Made by a program: the position numbers and the translations under genes
The notes under the pieces: model-generated
What the model was told of the DNA's origin: nothing
The model's input: the letters and a program-made list of their open reading frames with translations, nothing else
Databases searched by the model: none
Assembly: GCA_029465975.1 (NCBI GenBank)
Contig: CM055740.1
Span: 1,799,267-1,863,266 of the forward strand
Direction of reading: 5' to 3'
From: Dallia pectoralis
Taxonomy: Eukaryota > Chordata > Actinopteri > Esociformes > Umbridae
Length of the DNA: 64,000 bases
Shown: positions 52,888 through 64,000 of the stretch, piece after piece
How positions within the stretch are numbered: the stretch's first letter is position 1
How the letters are laid out: each line of letters opens with the position of its first letter

Positions 52888-55800
52888 TCATAGAAGGTCA
52901 TAGAAATAGTCCAATCCCTGACCCAGCTCCCAGATTGAGATCCCTGTGCCCAGCTCGGTTGCCAAGGAGATTCGTTGGTGAAGTGACTAGAGAAGGTGGA
53001 GAGGGAGAAAAGAGGAGGACAGTTCATTGTAATAATCTGTGTCGTTGAAAAATGGCGTTTAATCTTGAATGATATAACACAGTGTTGCATGATAAACGCT
53101 GTTTCTGTTTTCACTTTATTTATCCAGATGTTTTGAGAATCAGCAGATTTCAGTATTATATTGGGTACACAGGGATGTAGACCTACCTTCAGGGTTGGAT
53201 AGTAGGCCACATGCTTTACCCCGTTGCTTCTGCATTGTGAAGAACAAATCTACAGTTATTACAGTGAACTGCGACACGGACATTAAGTGGTGAATTATGA
53301 AATTCAAGTCATGAATAATAGTAACACAGTGAAACTGAACCTCTTGTAGCTAAAGTAGTGTTCTTCCGCTTGTTCGTCCCACAGCAGTTTGGGTTTCAAC
53401 TCCTTCAGGAGCTCAATGAACCTTTAGAGAAAAGACAAGACTTATTCATAGATAGTCCGGTTTTGAAGTGTAGAGTAGCTTTAGTATGGTGGAGCTATAG
53501 TATGGTGTAGCTATAGTATGGTGGAGCTATAGTATGGTGGAGCCGTAGTATGGTGTAGCTAGAGTATGGTGGAGCTTTGGTATGGTGGAGCTATAGTATG
53601 GTGTAGCTATAGTATGGTGGAGCTATAGTATGGTGGAGCTATAGTATGGTGTAGCCAGAGTATGGTGGAGCTATAGTATGGTGGAGCTATAGTATGGTGG
53701 AGCTATAGTATGGTGGAGCTAGAGTATGGTGGAGCTATAGTATGGTGGAGCTATAGTATGGTGGAGCTATAGTATGGTGGAGCTATAGTATGGTGGAGCC
53801 GTAGTATGGTGGAGCTAGAGTATGGTGGAGCTTTGGTATGGTGGAGCTATAGTATGGTGTAGCTATAGTATGGTGGAGCTATAGTATGGTGGAGCTATAG
53901 TATGGTGTAGCCAGAGTATGGTGGAGCTATAGTATGGTGGAGCTATAGTATGGTGGAGCTATAGTATGGTGGAGCTAGAGTATGGTGGAGCTATAGTATG
54001 GTGGAGCTATAGTATGGTGGAGCTATAGTATGGTGGAGCTATAGTATGGTGGAGCTTTGGTATGGTGTAGCTATAGTATGGTGTAGCTATAGTATGGTGT
54101 AGCCGTAGTATGGTGGAGCCGTAGTATGGTGTAGCTATAGTATGGTGTAGCTAGAGTATGGTGTAGCTAGAGTATGGTGTAGCTAGAGTATGGTGTAGCG
54201 CAGTAGCCGTAGTAGTATTCTACCTGCCACCAAGTAGAGGTTCTGCTCCATGGCTGGAGAAGTCCAGTCCATACAGGTTGAGACCCAGCAGTATCTTGTG
54301 TCTCCACTTTGTACTGGGGGACAACTCCAGAACACACTCTCTGACCCAGGGTAGAGGAGAGCTGGGGCCCGGCCTAGAAGATCAGAAGCAGGCTGAGTTG
54401 TAAACTGCCCCCGGCTGGACCTTTTAATTGTTTACTATGGATGTATGTATGTATGTATGTAACAGCTGTAAAATATCCAGAGAGACCAGGTACTACTGGT
54501 TCTTTGGCAGCTTACCTCCCGGAGGAGAAGTCATATGTCATCAGGCTGAATCCGTCCACTACAGGAGCCAGCAGATCAAACTCCTCCCTGCCGAACATTC
54601 CTGGCTGACCAGTACTGATCACATCACACAGAGAGAACACGGGTTAGTGTGAGCATAGTAAAGACATTTGAATTTGTTTAAACTGGATATTTTGTTGTTC
54701 ATGTGTTATTGGAGAAATATGTTTTGCTGACAGCTGTTGGCTAGGTTTGAACTCACACTGCAGCAACACACAGACCAGAGGCAGTGCCGTCTAATATCAT
54801 ACATCTCATAAAAACGTTTTCATTTTCCGTTGCAAAACATTTTGTTACGGTTCTCGCTAACAAATGGAGCCCTTTTCTAAATAATAAAACATACCCTGCA
54901 GATATTGCTGGTGGAATGACCAAAACACAGTCCAGTTTCTTTCCCTTTAAGGTCTCACATAGGTGTGTTACCATGTGAACCAGCTCCCTGAGGGGAATAG
55001 AGAAGATGGCAGTGAGAGTAAGTCCAAGTGAAAATTGAAAAGAAATCTCCAGAAATGTTTGACGCTCTCCCTTTTCTGCATCAAGATTTCAAGGATTGAG
55101 ACAGATTTTATTGGTTAACTAAATATGGTAACATTTCAGTTGACATTTCAGATGGTACCCATTTCAGATGGTACCCATTTCAGATGGTACTGTTATGGAT
55201 TATTTTAGATCACTCAGTAAGGAATGGTTGGATAATGTTGGAGATAAGTTATTTCTCAAGACTGAAGGAATAACTAATGTAGGGTTGTGTTTTGGTTACA
55301 AATACCCGGTCTTATTTCTGTTGTCTAAGTCAAAGGGCAGAGAGAAAGGAATGTGAGAGGTAGGTGGAGATAATAAACTGAACCAGAGGGTGTGACTGAT
55401 TATGAAACTGACCATGGTCAATTTGATTATGGTTAGAGGTTCATGTCTGGTCCAAGACACTGGATGTGTAGTTCTCCATCTTATAGGAGGCGTAATGTTC
55501 TGTAAGATTCTATAATAAACAGAATTGTGGAAGAGAATTGTTTTCTCTTGAATCCTTACTGTAATAGTATAAAAGTGGTAAATAGTTTCCACCAAAGTAC
55601 CCATTTAAGATGGCATTTCAGATGGTACCCATTTCAGGTAAGATTTTAGTTGGATTTTCAGATGGTACCAATTTATGTTTAAATTTCAGATGGTAACCAT
55701 TTATGTTTACATTTCAGATGGCATCCATCTCAAGTGACAACAAGTGCATTGATGTGATTTGCCATTATACCCCTGAGATACAAACCTCCTCAATTTCCCT

Positions 55801-57613
55801 CCCAGCTGACTCCACAGCTCCAGGGTGTATCCATCAAAACCTTCTGTCTGCAAGAAAGGAAGTCATTTTAGAGTTTAATATTTCAGTATACTGTACTTTC
55901 TGGGACACAACAAGAGAATATAAAAACCCAGCCGAGGTTCACCAACAATACATTCTGACAGGAATGTCCTTGACTACCTGAGCGACGTCCACCATCTCAG
56001 TTCCCAGCTCCTCAATCTCATCCTCACTGCCCAGAACACTAACATAGTCCTGGTAGGTCCATCCATCAAATAACAGGCGAGGCACTAATGGGAATAGAGA
56101 AGGAGAAGTTTTATAAATGTGAGGAGGTCAGGAGAGGAAATCAGGACCGGTGAAAAGAAGGAGGTCAGGACAGGTGAAAAGAAGGAGGTCAGGACAGGTG
56201 AAAAGGAGGTCAGGACAGGTGAAAAGAAGGAGGAGGTCAGGACAGGTGAAAAGGAGGTCAGGTGAAAAGGAGGTCAGGACAGGTGAAAAGAAGGAGGTCA
56301 GGTGAAAAGAAGGAGGTCAGGACAGGTGAGAAGGAGGTCGGGACAGGTGAGAAGAAGACAGCAGGATCATGGTCCGCTGATACTCACTGTTTGGCGAACA
56401 ACACCCGTAACATGAACTTACACATTTTGATTTTTTTGTTTGACTTCCGGACAGCTTTGACCCAACCTGCAAAAAAAGGAAAGGTTGATTGATTTGCTCT
56501 CAAGCATTTCAGAACGATCCAACAGTCCTCCAGAGTACGTGTGGTAGACACAACACAGTCTGACACAGTCTGACATAAAACCCGCTGATGGAGTGACCTG
56601 GGTCATGGTCATGAAGACCAGTTACATGGAAGCTTTCTGGTCCTCGTCTTCTCAACTGAAGCCACACTGGAGACACGGATGTCAGCTTGGAGCCGAACAC
56701 CTTGGCTATATCGTAACCATGGGAATTCCACTGCAGGGTGAAGAAGAGGCAGAGTAAGGAAGAGAAAGCAGTGGGGTTGTAGTGTAGATGTGACAGGGTG
56801 TTAACAGAGCATTTTAAAAGGTTGTGAACATCCTCACAGGGGTGATGTATCCCAGCACGGATCCCTGGAAGTGACGTGTGGTCACAGTCTGCTGACAGTA
56901 TCTCCCCTCTTCCTTCACAATGTCCTTCCACTGAGGATCAGACACAACTAATCCTCTCTTCAGCACAGGCAGCTCTGCCCGCGACACCTGATCGGACTCA
57001 CAAAACAACATCAAACCTACGTGAGGACGTTGAGGTCGTTGTTCTTTTGTATTTGCTAAGCCTTCAGATAAACAGTATTCTCACTGGCCACATGGTGGCG
57101 CTGTGTGAGAGCGATGGAAACTAGATTATTCAGTCAATGTGTTCTGGGATGATTTTTATTAACCGTATTTCACCAGGTTAGTGTGACTTAATGATGTACC
57201 CATCTCAGATCTCAGTAGAGGATAATACAACGTTTGCAATTTCCATGTTCTACGATTGGTCGGTCCGTAAAGGTACTGAATTGTAGTGTTCATACCAATA
57301 CATGTGATGGAATAGCGGTGATCCTCACCGTCACGTTTGTGGACCACTTGTGTTTATACCCACATTTGCATGCCAGATACTACCAGAAACACTCAACTCT
57401 AAATGGTCACTGTTAGGCAGACTACTCAGGTGACACACCTGCCACCGCCACCCATTCCAACAGCACCAGCCTCACCTCGGGTTCCTGTGTTTTGGAGTCT
57501 TTCTTCTTGGCGTCCGTTCTGGACAGCGTGGCACAGATGTCATTGACCATCAGGGCATACAGGATGGCGTGCAGCCCGACGACTGACAACCACGTCGCAC
57601 GACCTGCTCTCAT
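52888..57613 (-). CDS. chid1: Chitinase domain-containing protein 1 (SI-CLP)
   Basis: CHID1 is a secreted/lysosomal GH18-fold, chitinase-like lectin without proven chitinase activity; the human protein binds stabilin-1. Minus-strand exons: 57613-57476, 56987-56838, 56730-56598, 56466-56422, 56084-55978, 55847-55786, 54987-54895, 54614-54516, 54373-54224, 53421-53341, 53229-53187, 52986-52888. They total 1200 nt, or 399 aa plus TGA (human 393). Seen: an N-terminal hydrophobic signal (about residues 8-28), [85 protein letters not shown], and the C-terminal [18 protein letters not shown]. The start of exon 2 is the least certain boundary (56987 or 56996). Head to head with ighmbp2, tail to tail with gatd1. 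Confidence 0.96.
53478..54205. repeat. 16-bp minisatellite, chid1 intron
   Basis: About 45 copies of gtggagctatagtatg with variants (gtgtagct, gctagagt, gccgtagt). A block of about 330 bp appears twice (starting near 53510 and 53790), showing a higher-order duplication. Confidence 0.93.
56120..56355. repeat. 24-bp purine-rich repeat, chid1 intron
   Basis: About ten copies of gaggtcaggacaggtgaaaa + gaag with length variants, between the chid1 exons 55978-56084 and 56422-56466. Confidence 0.9.
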
Positions 57614-58745
57614 CTCTTCAATGAGTCAAGCTACAGAGATAGCGAATAGGACATAACTACAAAAGAAAAGGCTACACGAACACTAAGTGGGAATAATATG
57701 TTGCTACCTAACAGTGTATACGTTCTGCCTAGTGTGATGCCGGAAGTTGTGTCGGAAGCATGTGAGAAGTGCCAATATAATCAATCTATCTTGAGATGCA
57801 TCTACGTGCTCTTATCAAGACAGACTGCAAAATGGGTGTGAAATTACATTTAGTCTTAGTAACCAGTGATGATTCACAACTATAGTAGTAACCTCACTCA
57901 GCTCCAGTCGCGTATCTGCAAGTCCTTGTGTCTCCAGTATCTATTTGACAGCTAGCTGGCTGTAGCACCCGTAGCACCGACGAGGAAGAACAGAGACTTC
58001 CGGGTTCTCCTACTGCGGTTTTCAAAATAGTAGTTTTGTGTTTTATTTTGTCTGTGGAAGTAGCGTCATAGTTTATGCACACATTCCATCACATGTCATT
58101 GTTAGGTTAATTTATAAGTACTGATAATAATACGTTTATTCCTTAAGCAAATATTCCGTAAGTAAAATATAATTATTTACTTTTAACCGCTTTTAACCTC
58201 TAAATTCCAGTAGGTGGCGTCCCTCAGTAGCTGTGTTTTACCTTCTACCAAACTTCTACCAAAGAGGAAAACAATGCATTTGCTTAACTTGATGTGATCC
58301 AACCCCAGTGGAATCTATCTGGTAGGTAGATGTCTCTGTTTCCTGGGTAATAAGTACTAAATTCAGAAGTGGTCCGTGATGATGAATAGCCAACTGAAGC
58401 TAACATGGTCATTCAGTATATTTGGTATTACCTAAACATCAGTCGTTGCGTCTGTTTATACAGTTGGCCCAGTAGCTAGCTAGCTAGTACTACTGTAACT
58501 GTCAAGTCTACCTGATCTGTTCCCTGTCTCAGCTGTGAAACTGCTACCCATTCATTATAATAATGTAATATTCAGGATGGGTTACTTGGTTGCAACCTAC
58601 TGCTATAAATAAAATTGTTTAAATAAAATGTAAATGTGCGAATTAGCTGGCTCTTTTCACGTGTCAAACCATAACAAACACAGACTATTGTGCCATGTTT
58701 GTGTTAGGTTTCATAAACTGGTCAAGCATTTCCCTGCAGTGAGAA
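57614..58745. promoter_or_regulatory. Divergent promoter region of chid1 and ighmbp2
   Basis: The start codons of chid1 (57611-57613, minus) and ighmbp2 (58746-58748, plus) are 1.1 kb apart with no coding sequence between them. Both promoters must lie here unless non-coding first exons lie elsewhere. I see no clear TATA box or repeat. Confidence 0.5.
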
Positions 58746-61700
58746 ATGGAGGTGGAGCGCTTTGTATCCAAGACACTAGAATTACTACAGGAGGAGAGGG
58801 AAGCAGAGATTGAAGAGACAAGGTACTGTATTTAACTCCTTTATGAATAAAATCAATCCTGATTGTAGGTCAGACTTTTGAGATGCAGAATAATATACAC
58901 TCAAATAATCCAGAATATATCTTATACATTCACAATCAATGGCCAGAGTCTCTTCGTGTAAAAAATAATAACATGTTATTTTCTATAAGTACAGTGTTTG
59001 CTGTGTTAATAATTACATTTATATATTTTGGTTTTATCTTTCCAGGCTATGGCAGGAGAACATATCTCTGAAGGACCTCCAGAGTAAAGGCGTTTGTCTG
59101 CTGAAACTGCAGATAGGAAGCCAGTCAACTGGCCTGTATGGACGATCACTTATCGTTCTAGAACCCAGAAGACACATGGGCGTTGCTATTCTGCCTAGCA
59201 ACAACTTTGGTCCCGGTAAAAACTCTAAACATTGTATATCTTAGCTGTCGCTTTCTTTGTGAGATGTTGTAATCTTGAGATTTTACACACAGCATGCTAT
59301 TGCTGTTATTGCTTTCAATCCATACGGTTTTCCTCCAACACAGACCATAATCTCGTTGTTTTCCTGTCTGTGTTTCCAGGAGATATTGTGGGTCTGTATG
59401 ATTTGGATGGCTGTACACCATCCTCACAGCTCTGCACTGGGGTGGTGACTCGTGCCAGTCAGTCAGCAATAACGGTGGCATGTGAGGACTCTCAGGATGG
59501 AGTCAACCTAGACACGGACGCACTTTACAACCTAATGAAGTTGGCCAATGATGTCACCTACAAACGTATGAAGAAGTGAGTGAGGAAACCCAAGGACTCA
59601 ACTTCTACCCTGACATTAACCCTGCATCATCCCTCAATTTAACCTTAATCCTGCATTTATCCCGCAACTTAACCTAAACCCTGTACTTGTTTCTGGCAGG
59701 GCCTTGACCACACTGAATGGGTACAGCAGTGGACCGGCCTCTGATTTGATCAGTGTCGTTTTTGGTTATTCAGAACCTAGCTGCAATTCACAACCAAGTA
59801 CGTCCGCCTCGTAAATCCCCTCTAGGTAGCCGACCACAGCGGAATGTGGTCTGCCGTTCAAAAACAACGTCTAAATTATATTGATGTTGTATTGTGCAGG
59901 TGACCTGTCCTTCCTGAACACCAGCCTGGATGCCTCTCAGAGAGAGGCTGTGTCCTTCGCTCTGTCCCAGAGGGAAGTGGCGGTGATACATGGACCACCC
60001 GGAACCGGGAAGACCACGACCGTTGTGGAAATCATCCTGCAGGCAGTTAAACAGGGGCTGAAGGTCTGTGTGCCGCTGCCCTCATTAACATGTGAACTTA
60101 TCTCACACAGGTTTAGTTCATCTGGTCTGTGTGCCGATGCCCTCATTAACATGTGAACTTATCTCACACAGGTTTAGTTCATCTGGTCTGTGTGCAGATG
60201 CCCTCATTAACATGTGAACTTATCTCACACAGGTTTAGTTCATCTGGTCTGTGTGCAGATGCCCTCATTAACATGTGAACTTATCTCACTAAGGTTTAGT
60301 TCATCTGAAGGTGATGGGTCAATTCTGAACAGAGTCTGTCTTCTGGTGATTAGTGTGACCAGCTGGTTGAAATTAATTTGTGGCTTTCATGAATAACCTT
60401 CATTAGAAAAGATGACATGAAAGTAAATGACGCGGAACCAAACTCGTCAAAATCATGTTTTAACATTGTAACAGCGCCCCCTCGCACAGCCGGTCCAAAC
60501 GCTGACTCTGTTTATTGTCCTGTGTTCTTCAGGTTCTGTGCTGCGCCGGTTCTAACGTGGCTGTAGATAACCTGGTGGAACGCCTCGCCAAGGCCAAGGC
60601 CAAAGTTCTGAGACTGGGCCATCCGGCCCGCCTGCTGGAGTCCATTCAGAAGCACTCCCTGGATGCCGTCCTCGCTCGCAGTGACAACGCCAGCATCATC
60701 GCAGACATACGGAGAGACATGGACAAGGCTTTTGTATGTGTCCACATATTGTCTGATCGTGGGAAACGCCAACAGATCATAATGGTGTCTTCAGTTACTG
60801 TTGGACATATGAAAACTCTGCACTTTATTTTTTTAATTGTTTGCTCGTCTTGTAGGTCCAGTAGGCCTTATTCGTTAAATAGGTTCACAGCTGTTATCTT
60901 CTGCCTGGAAGTGTGGAGCTCTTCTCTAGATGTTAATGTTGTTTCATCTTCCGGATGTGGTGTGAAGATGGGAATGAAGAAGCTACGCGGCAAAGGAGAG
61001 AAGGTCCACCTGAAGAGGGAGGTGGGAGAGCTGAGGAAAGAGCTGCGGACCCGAGAAGCCACAGCCATCAGTCAGGTCCTGAAACAGGCCGACGTGGTTC
61101 TGGCCACCAACACCGGTGAGTCAGGACATATGGCAAAACCCGTTTGTTATTGATCAAATCTGATTGGACCAGTGCAGCTAGTCCCGCCCTCTTCCCGTCC
61201 GTTTTATTGGTTAATGAGACCGTCCGTTCCCCCTGATCTAGGTGCCAATGACACCGGGCCTCTGAAGAGCCTGCCAGCGGAGCACTTTGACTGGGTAGTG
61301 ATTGACGAGTGTGCCCAGGCTCTGGAGAGTTCCTGCTGGATCCCTCTGCTCAGGGCCAGGAAGTGCATCCTGGCTGGAGACTACAAGCAGCTCCCTCCCA
61401 CCATTAAATCCCAGGCGTACGGTTTCTGCTCAATTCTCCGGTGTTTCTGCGTTGGCAGTTTAACCAGTCCCCCAGTCTGGACTGTATGTTTACCTCCTGG
61501 TTCTCCCCATTCAGGGCTGCTTCCAAAGGCCTATCGGTCAGCCTGATGGAACGTCTGGTCCAGAACCGCGGGGACTCTGTGGTCCGGATGCTCACGGTTC
61601 AGTACCGGATGAACCGGGACATTATGACGTGGGCCTCTGACCACATGTACCAGGGAAAACTCACCGCTCACAGCTCTGTGGAAAAACACCTGCTCAGGTA

Positions 61701-62839
61701 GGCCCATTCCTATTGGCCGACGTGTTTATGCGTCGGTTACAGTTGAGCTTCCACAGGATTCCACAGGATTCCACAGCCACAAAGTCAACTTTACGGGTGT
61801 CATTTGAGTTTAGGGTCAGACGTGTGGTTAACACAGACATAAATGTTACCTTGAGGTTGAAAATAAATTAATCACTTTGTGCCTATAGAATCTGGTGAAG
61901 ACCAGTCCTTAAACTGTATCTACTGCATTGCCCTGTATTTGACCCCCAGCTGTTTTGAGTAGGGACCTACCAGGGGTATCCAGTGTAGATGAAACCAGCA
62001 CTCCTCTCCTCCTCATTGACACAGCTGGATGTGGCCTCACTGAGACCGAGGTGACGGACGAACAGTCCAAAGGAAACCCAGGTCTGATCTCACAAACTGT
62101 TGGTTTCGTGTTTGTGAATCGGTTGTGGTCATTCTATATTTAATCAGCTGTTATCACATCATGGTAAATGTTTTTTAACTCCTTGATAACACCGACCAGG
62201 TGAGGTGGACATTGTGGAGTTGCACATCAAAGCGTTGACTGAAGCTGGAGTGAAACCCAAAGACATTGCTGTTATTGCTCCATACAACCTGCAGGTGGGT
62301 CAATGATACGATTAGATGGTGTCTGTGTTCAGGTGATCTGACTTAGGGGCGTGTCTGTGTTCAGGTGATCTGACTTAGGGGCGTGTCTGTGTTCAGGTGA
62401 TCTGACTTAGGGGCGTGTCTCTGTTCAGGTGGACCTCCTGCGTAACCGTTTCTCAGTGAGGCACCCTGATCTGGAGATCAAGTCTGTGGATGGATTTCAG
62501 GGCCGTGAGAAAGAGGCCGTGGTGCTAACGTTGGTCAGGTCCAACAGAAAAGGTAACCGTGTGTGTGTCAGGGTGTGTGTGTCAGGGTGGGTGTTTGAGT
62601 GTCAGGGTGGGTGTGTGTGTGTGTGTGTCAGGGTGGGTGTGTGTGTCAGGGTGTGTGTGTGTGTCAGGGTGGGTGTGTGTGTGTGTGTGTGTGTCAGGGT
62701 GGGTGTTTGAGTGTCAGGGTGTGTGTGTGTGTGTGTCAGGGTGGGTGTTGGAGTGTCAGGGTGGGTGTTGGAGTGTCAGGGTGGGTGTGTGTGTGTGTCA
62801 GGGTGTGTGTGTGTGTGTGTCAGGGTGTGTGTGTGTGTC

Positions 62840-62882
<43 letters not shown>

Positions 62883-64000
62883 GTGTGTGAGGGTGGGTGT
62901 GTGTGTCAGGGTGGGTGTGTGTGTGTCAGGGTGGGTGTGTGTGTCAGGGTGGGTGTGTGTGTCAGGGTATGTGTGTGTGTGTGTGTGTCAGGGTGGGTGT
63001 TTGAGTGTCAGGGTGTGTGTGTGTGTCAGGGTGTGTGTGTGTGTGTGTCAGGGTGGGTGTGTGTGTCAGGGTGGGTGTGTGTGTGTGTGTGTCAGGGTGG
63101 GTGTGTGTGTCAGGGTGGGTATGTGTGTCAGGGTGGGTGTGTGTGTGTCAGGGTGGGTGTGTGTCAGGGTGGGTGTTTGAGTGTCAGGGTGTGTGTGTGT
63201 GTGTCAGGGTGTGTGTGTGTGTGTGTCATGGTGTGTGTGTGTGTCAGGGTGTGTGTGTGTGTGTCAGGGTGTGTGTGTGTGTGTCAGGGTGTGTGTGTGT
63301 CAGGGTGTGTGTGTGTGTGTGTGTGGGTGTGTGTGTCAAGGTGTGTGTGTGTGTCAGGGTGTGTGTGTGTGTGTCAGGGTGTGTGTGTGTCAGGGTGTGT
63401 GTGTGTGTGTGTCAGGGTGGGTGTGTGTGTCAGGGTGTGTGTGTGTGTGTGTCAGGGTGGGTGTGTGTGTCAGGGTGTGTGTTTGAGTGTGTGTTGCTTT
63501 CCATGATTGTGGAACAGTTGGTTCATCATCATCCAGGTGAGGTGGGCTTCCTGGCTGAAGACCGGAGGATCAACGTGGCTGTGACCCGGGCCAGACGTCA
63601 CCTGGCTGTGGTCTGCGATACCAAGACCGTCACGACCCACGCTTTCCTCAAGACCCTGGTGGATCACATGACCCAGCACGGAGACGTCCGCACTGCCTTC
63701 GAGTATCTGCAGGTCAGTCATGTGATCGAAAAGTGTCAATGGGTCAACTGTTGTCCTCTGCTATTTTGAAGCGAAACATAAAGCGAGACAAGCGTTGATG
63801 GACGATGGGTCAGTACACAGAACTAGCCAGTATAGAACAGAACTTTTTTTCAGGTTGGGGAACTAAACCAAATCATCCGTCCACTTGATCCTGCAGGACA
63901 TCGTCCCAGAGAACTACACCCGAGACCCCAAAGGCACGAAGGCTAAAGCTACCGCCGGCAGATCCACCACCTCGTCCAGCAAGCAGAAACCTCCGGGCCA
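58746..64000 (+). CDS. ighmbp2: Immunoglobulin mu-binding protein 2 helicase (3' partial)
   Basis: IGHMBP2 is a UPF1-like superfamily 1B 5'-3' RNA/DNA helicase associated with ribosomes; human mutations cause SMARD1/CMT2S. Exons: 58746-58822, 59046-59215, 59380-59575, 59700-59797, 59900-60063, 60533-60733, 60968-61115, 61242-61416, 61515-61697, 61963-62081, 62200-62294, 62429-62552, 63537-63712, 63897-64000 (runs off). About 676 codons join in phase. Seen: beta-barrel N-domain, Walker [10 protein letters not shown] (from 59992, about residue 212), [14 protein letters not shown] (motif II), GDYKQLPPT (motif III), LTVQYRMN (motif IV), [13 protein letters not shown] (motif V), and [14 protein letters not shown] (motif VI). 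The R3H and AN1 zinc-finger domains should follow outside the window. The start matches the family N-terminus. Exon 7 uses a poor acceptor (gtgtgaag), chosen because it alone preserves length and phase. Confidence 0.96.
60062..60310. repeat. 61-bp four-copy repeat starting at an ighmbp2 donor
   Basis: Four copies of gtctgtgtgcagatgccctc + attaacatgtgaacttatct + cacacaggtttagttcatctg. The first begins exactly at the donor (gtctgt, 60064) and carries gccgctg; later copies read gcagatg. Confidence 0.9.
62295..62430. repeat. 32-bp repeat of an ighmbp2 acceptor
   Basis: Three copies of gtgatctgacttaggggcgt + gtctgtgttcag. The last ctgttcag is the real acceptor for the exon at 62429 (gtggacctc). 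Confidence 0.9.
62560..63495. repeat. (TG)n/gtcagggtgg repeat, ighmbp2 intron
   Basis: About 930 bp of gtgtgtgtgtcagggtgg-type units of variable length fill almost the whole intron 62553-63536. Open frames of 100-315 codons in it are artefacts. The plus strand has no A except in cag and rare positions. Confidence 0.95.

Overview
The window is nuclear DNA from a vertebrate, almost certainly a ray-finned (teleost) fish. It carries split genes with GT-AG introns and a fish-like gene order: genes found in human 11q12-q13 (MYRF, TMEM258, TMEM138, IGHMBP2) are interleaved with 11p15.5 genes (CRACR2B, CD151, GATD1, CHID1). TMEM138 has no TMEM216 beside it, which fits a non-tetrapod. I cannot name the species from sequence alone. 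By my hand estimate, about a third of the window (roughly 23 of 64 kb) is tandem repeat, mostly minisatellites with 12-80 bp units. They produce very long low-complexity open frames that are not genes. Layout: (1) 1-2110 is a 12-bp minisatellite in an intron of myrf. (2) 2152-16890 (+) holds the last 22 coding exons of myrf, a membrane-tethered, self-cleaving transcription factor, followed by a roughly 3.2 kb 3' UTR. (3) 20410-21819 (+) is tmem258, an oligosaccharyltransferase-associated ER protein. (4) 24455-26469 (-) is tmem138, a ciliary membrane protein. (5) 31215-38501 (+) is cracr2b, an EF-hand/coiled-coil regulator of store-operated calcium entry, with a probable 5' UTR exon at 28895-28977, head to head with tmem138. 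(6) 42123-47751 (+) is cd151, an integrin-partner tetraspanin. (7) 48748-51971 (+) is gatd1. (8) 52888-57613 (-) is chid1, tail to tail with gatd1. (9) 58746-64000 (+) is the 5' two thirds of ighmbp2, a helicase, head to head with chid1 and running off the window. I reconstructed every exon by hand from splice sites, reading phase and family similarity. Summed exon lengths are in frame for all complete genes and give proteins close to the lengths known for the human families (79, 164, 449, 252, 214 and 399 aa). The genes share no pathway; they are an ordinary vertebrate neighbourhood. The unusual signal is in the introns. At least ten minisatellites contain the exon-intron junction itself, so a splice donor or acceptor plus a few to about 20 bases of exon has been copied from two to about 78 times. 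In most cases, use of a copied site would meet a stop codon almost at once. In one case (myrf, 10840-11342) the unit is 39 bp and stays open and in frame with the exon. Two mobile-element remnants lie in myrf introns: a 400-bp LINE 3' end with a perfect 11-bp target duplication, and a 528-bp TIR element carrying a partial SWIM-like zinc-finger exon.
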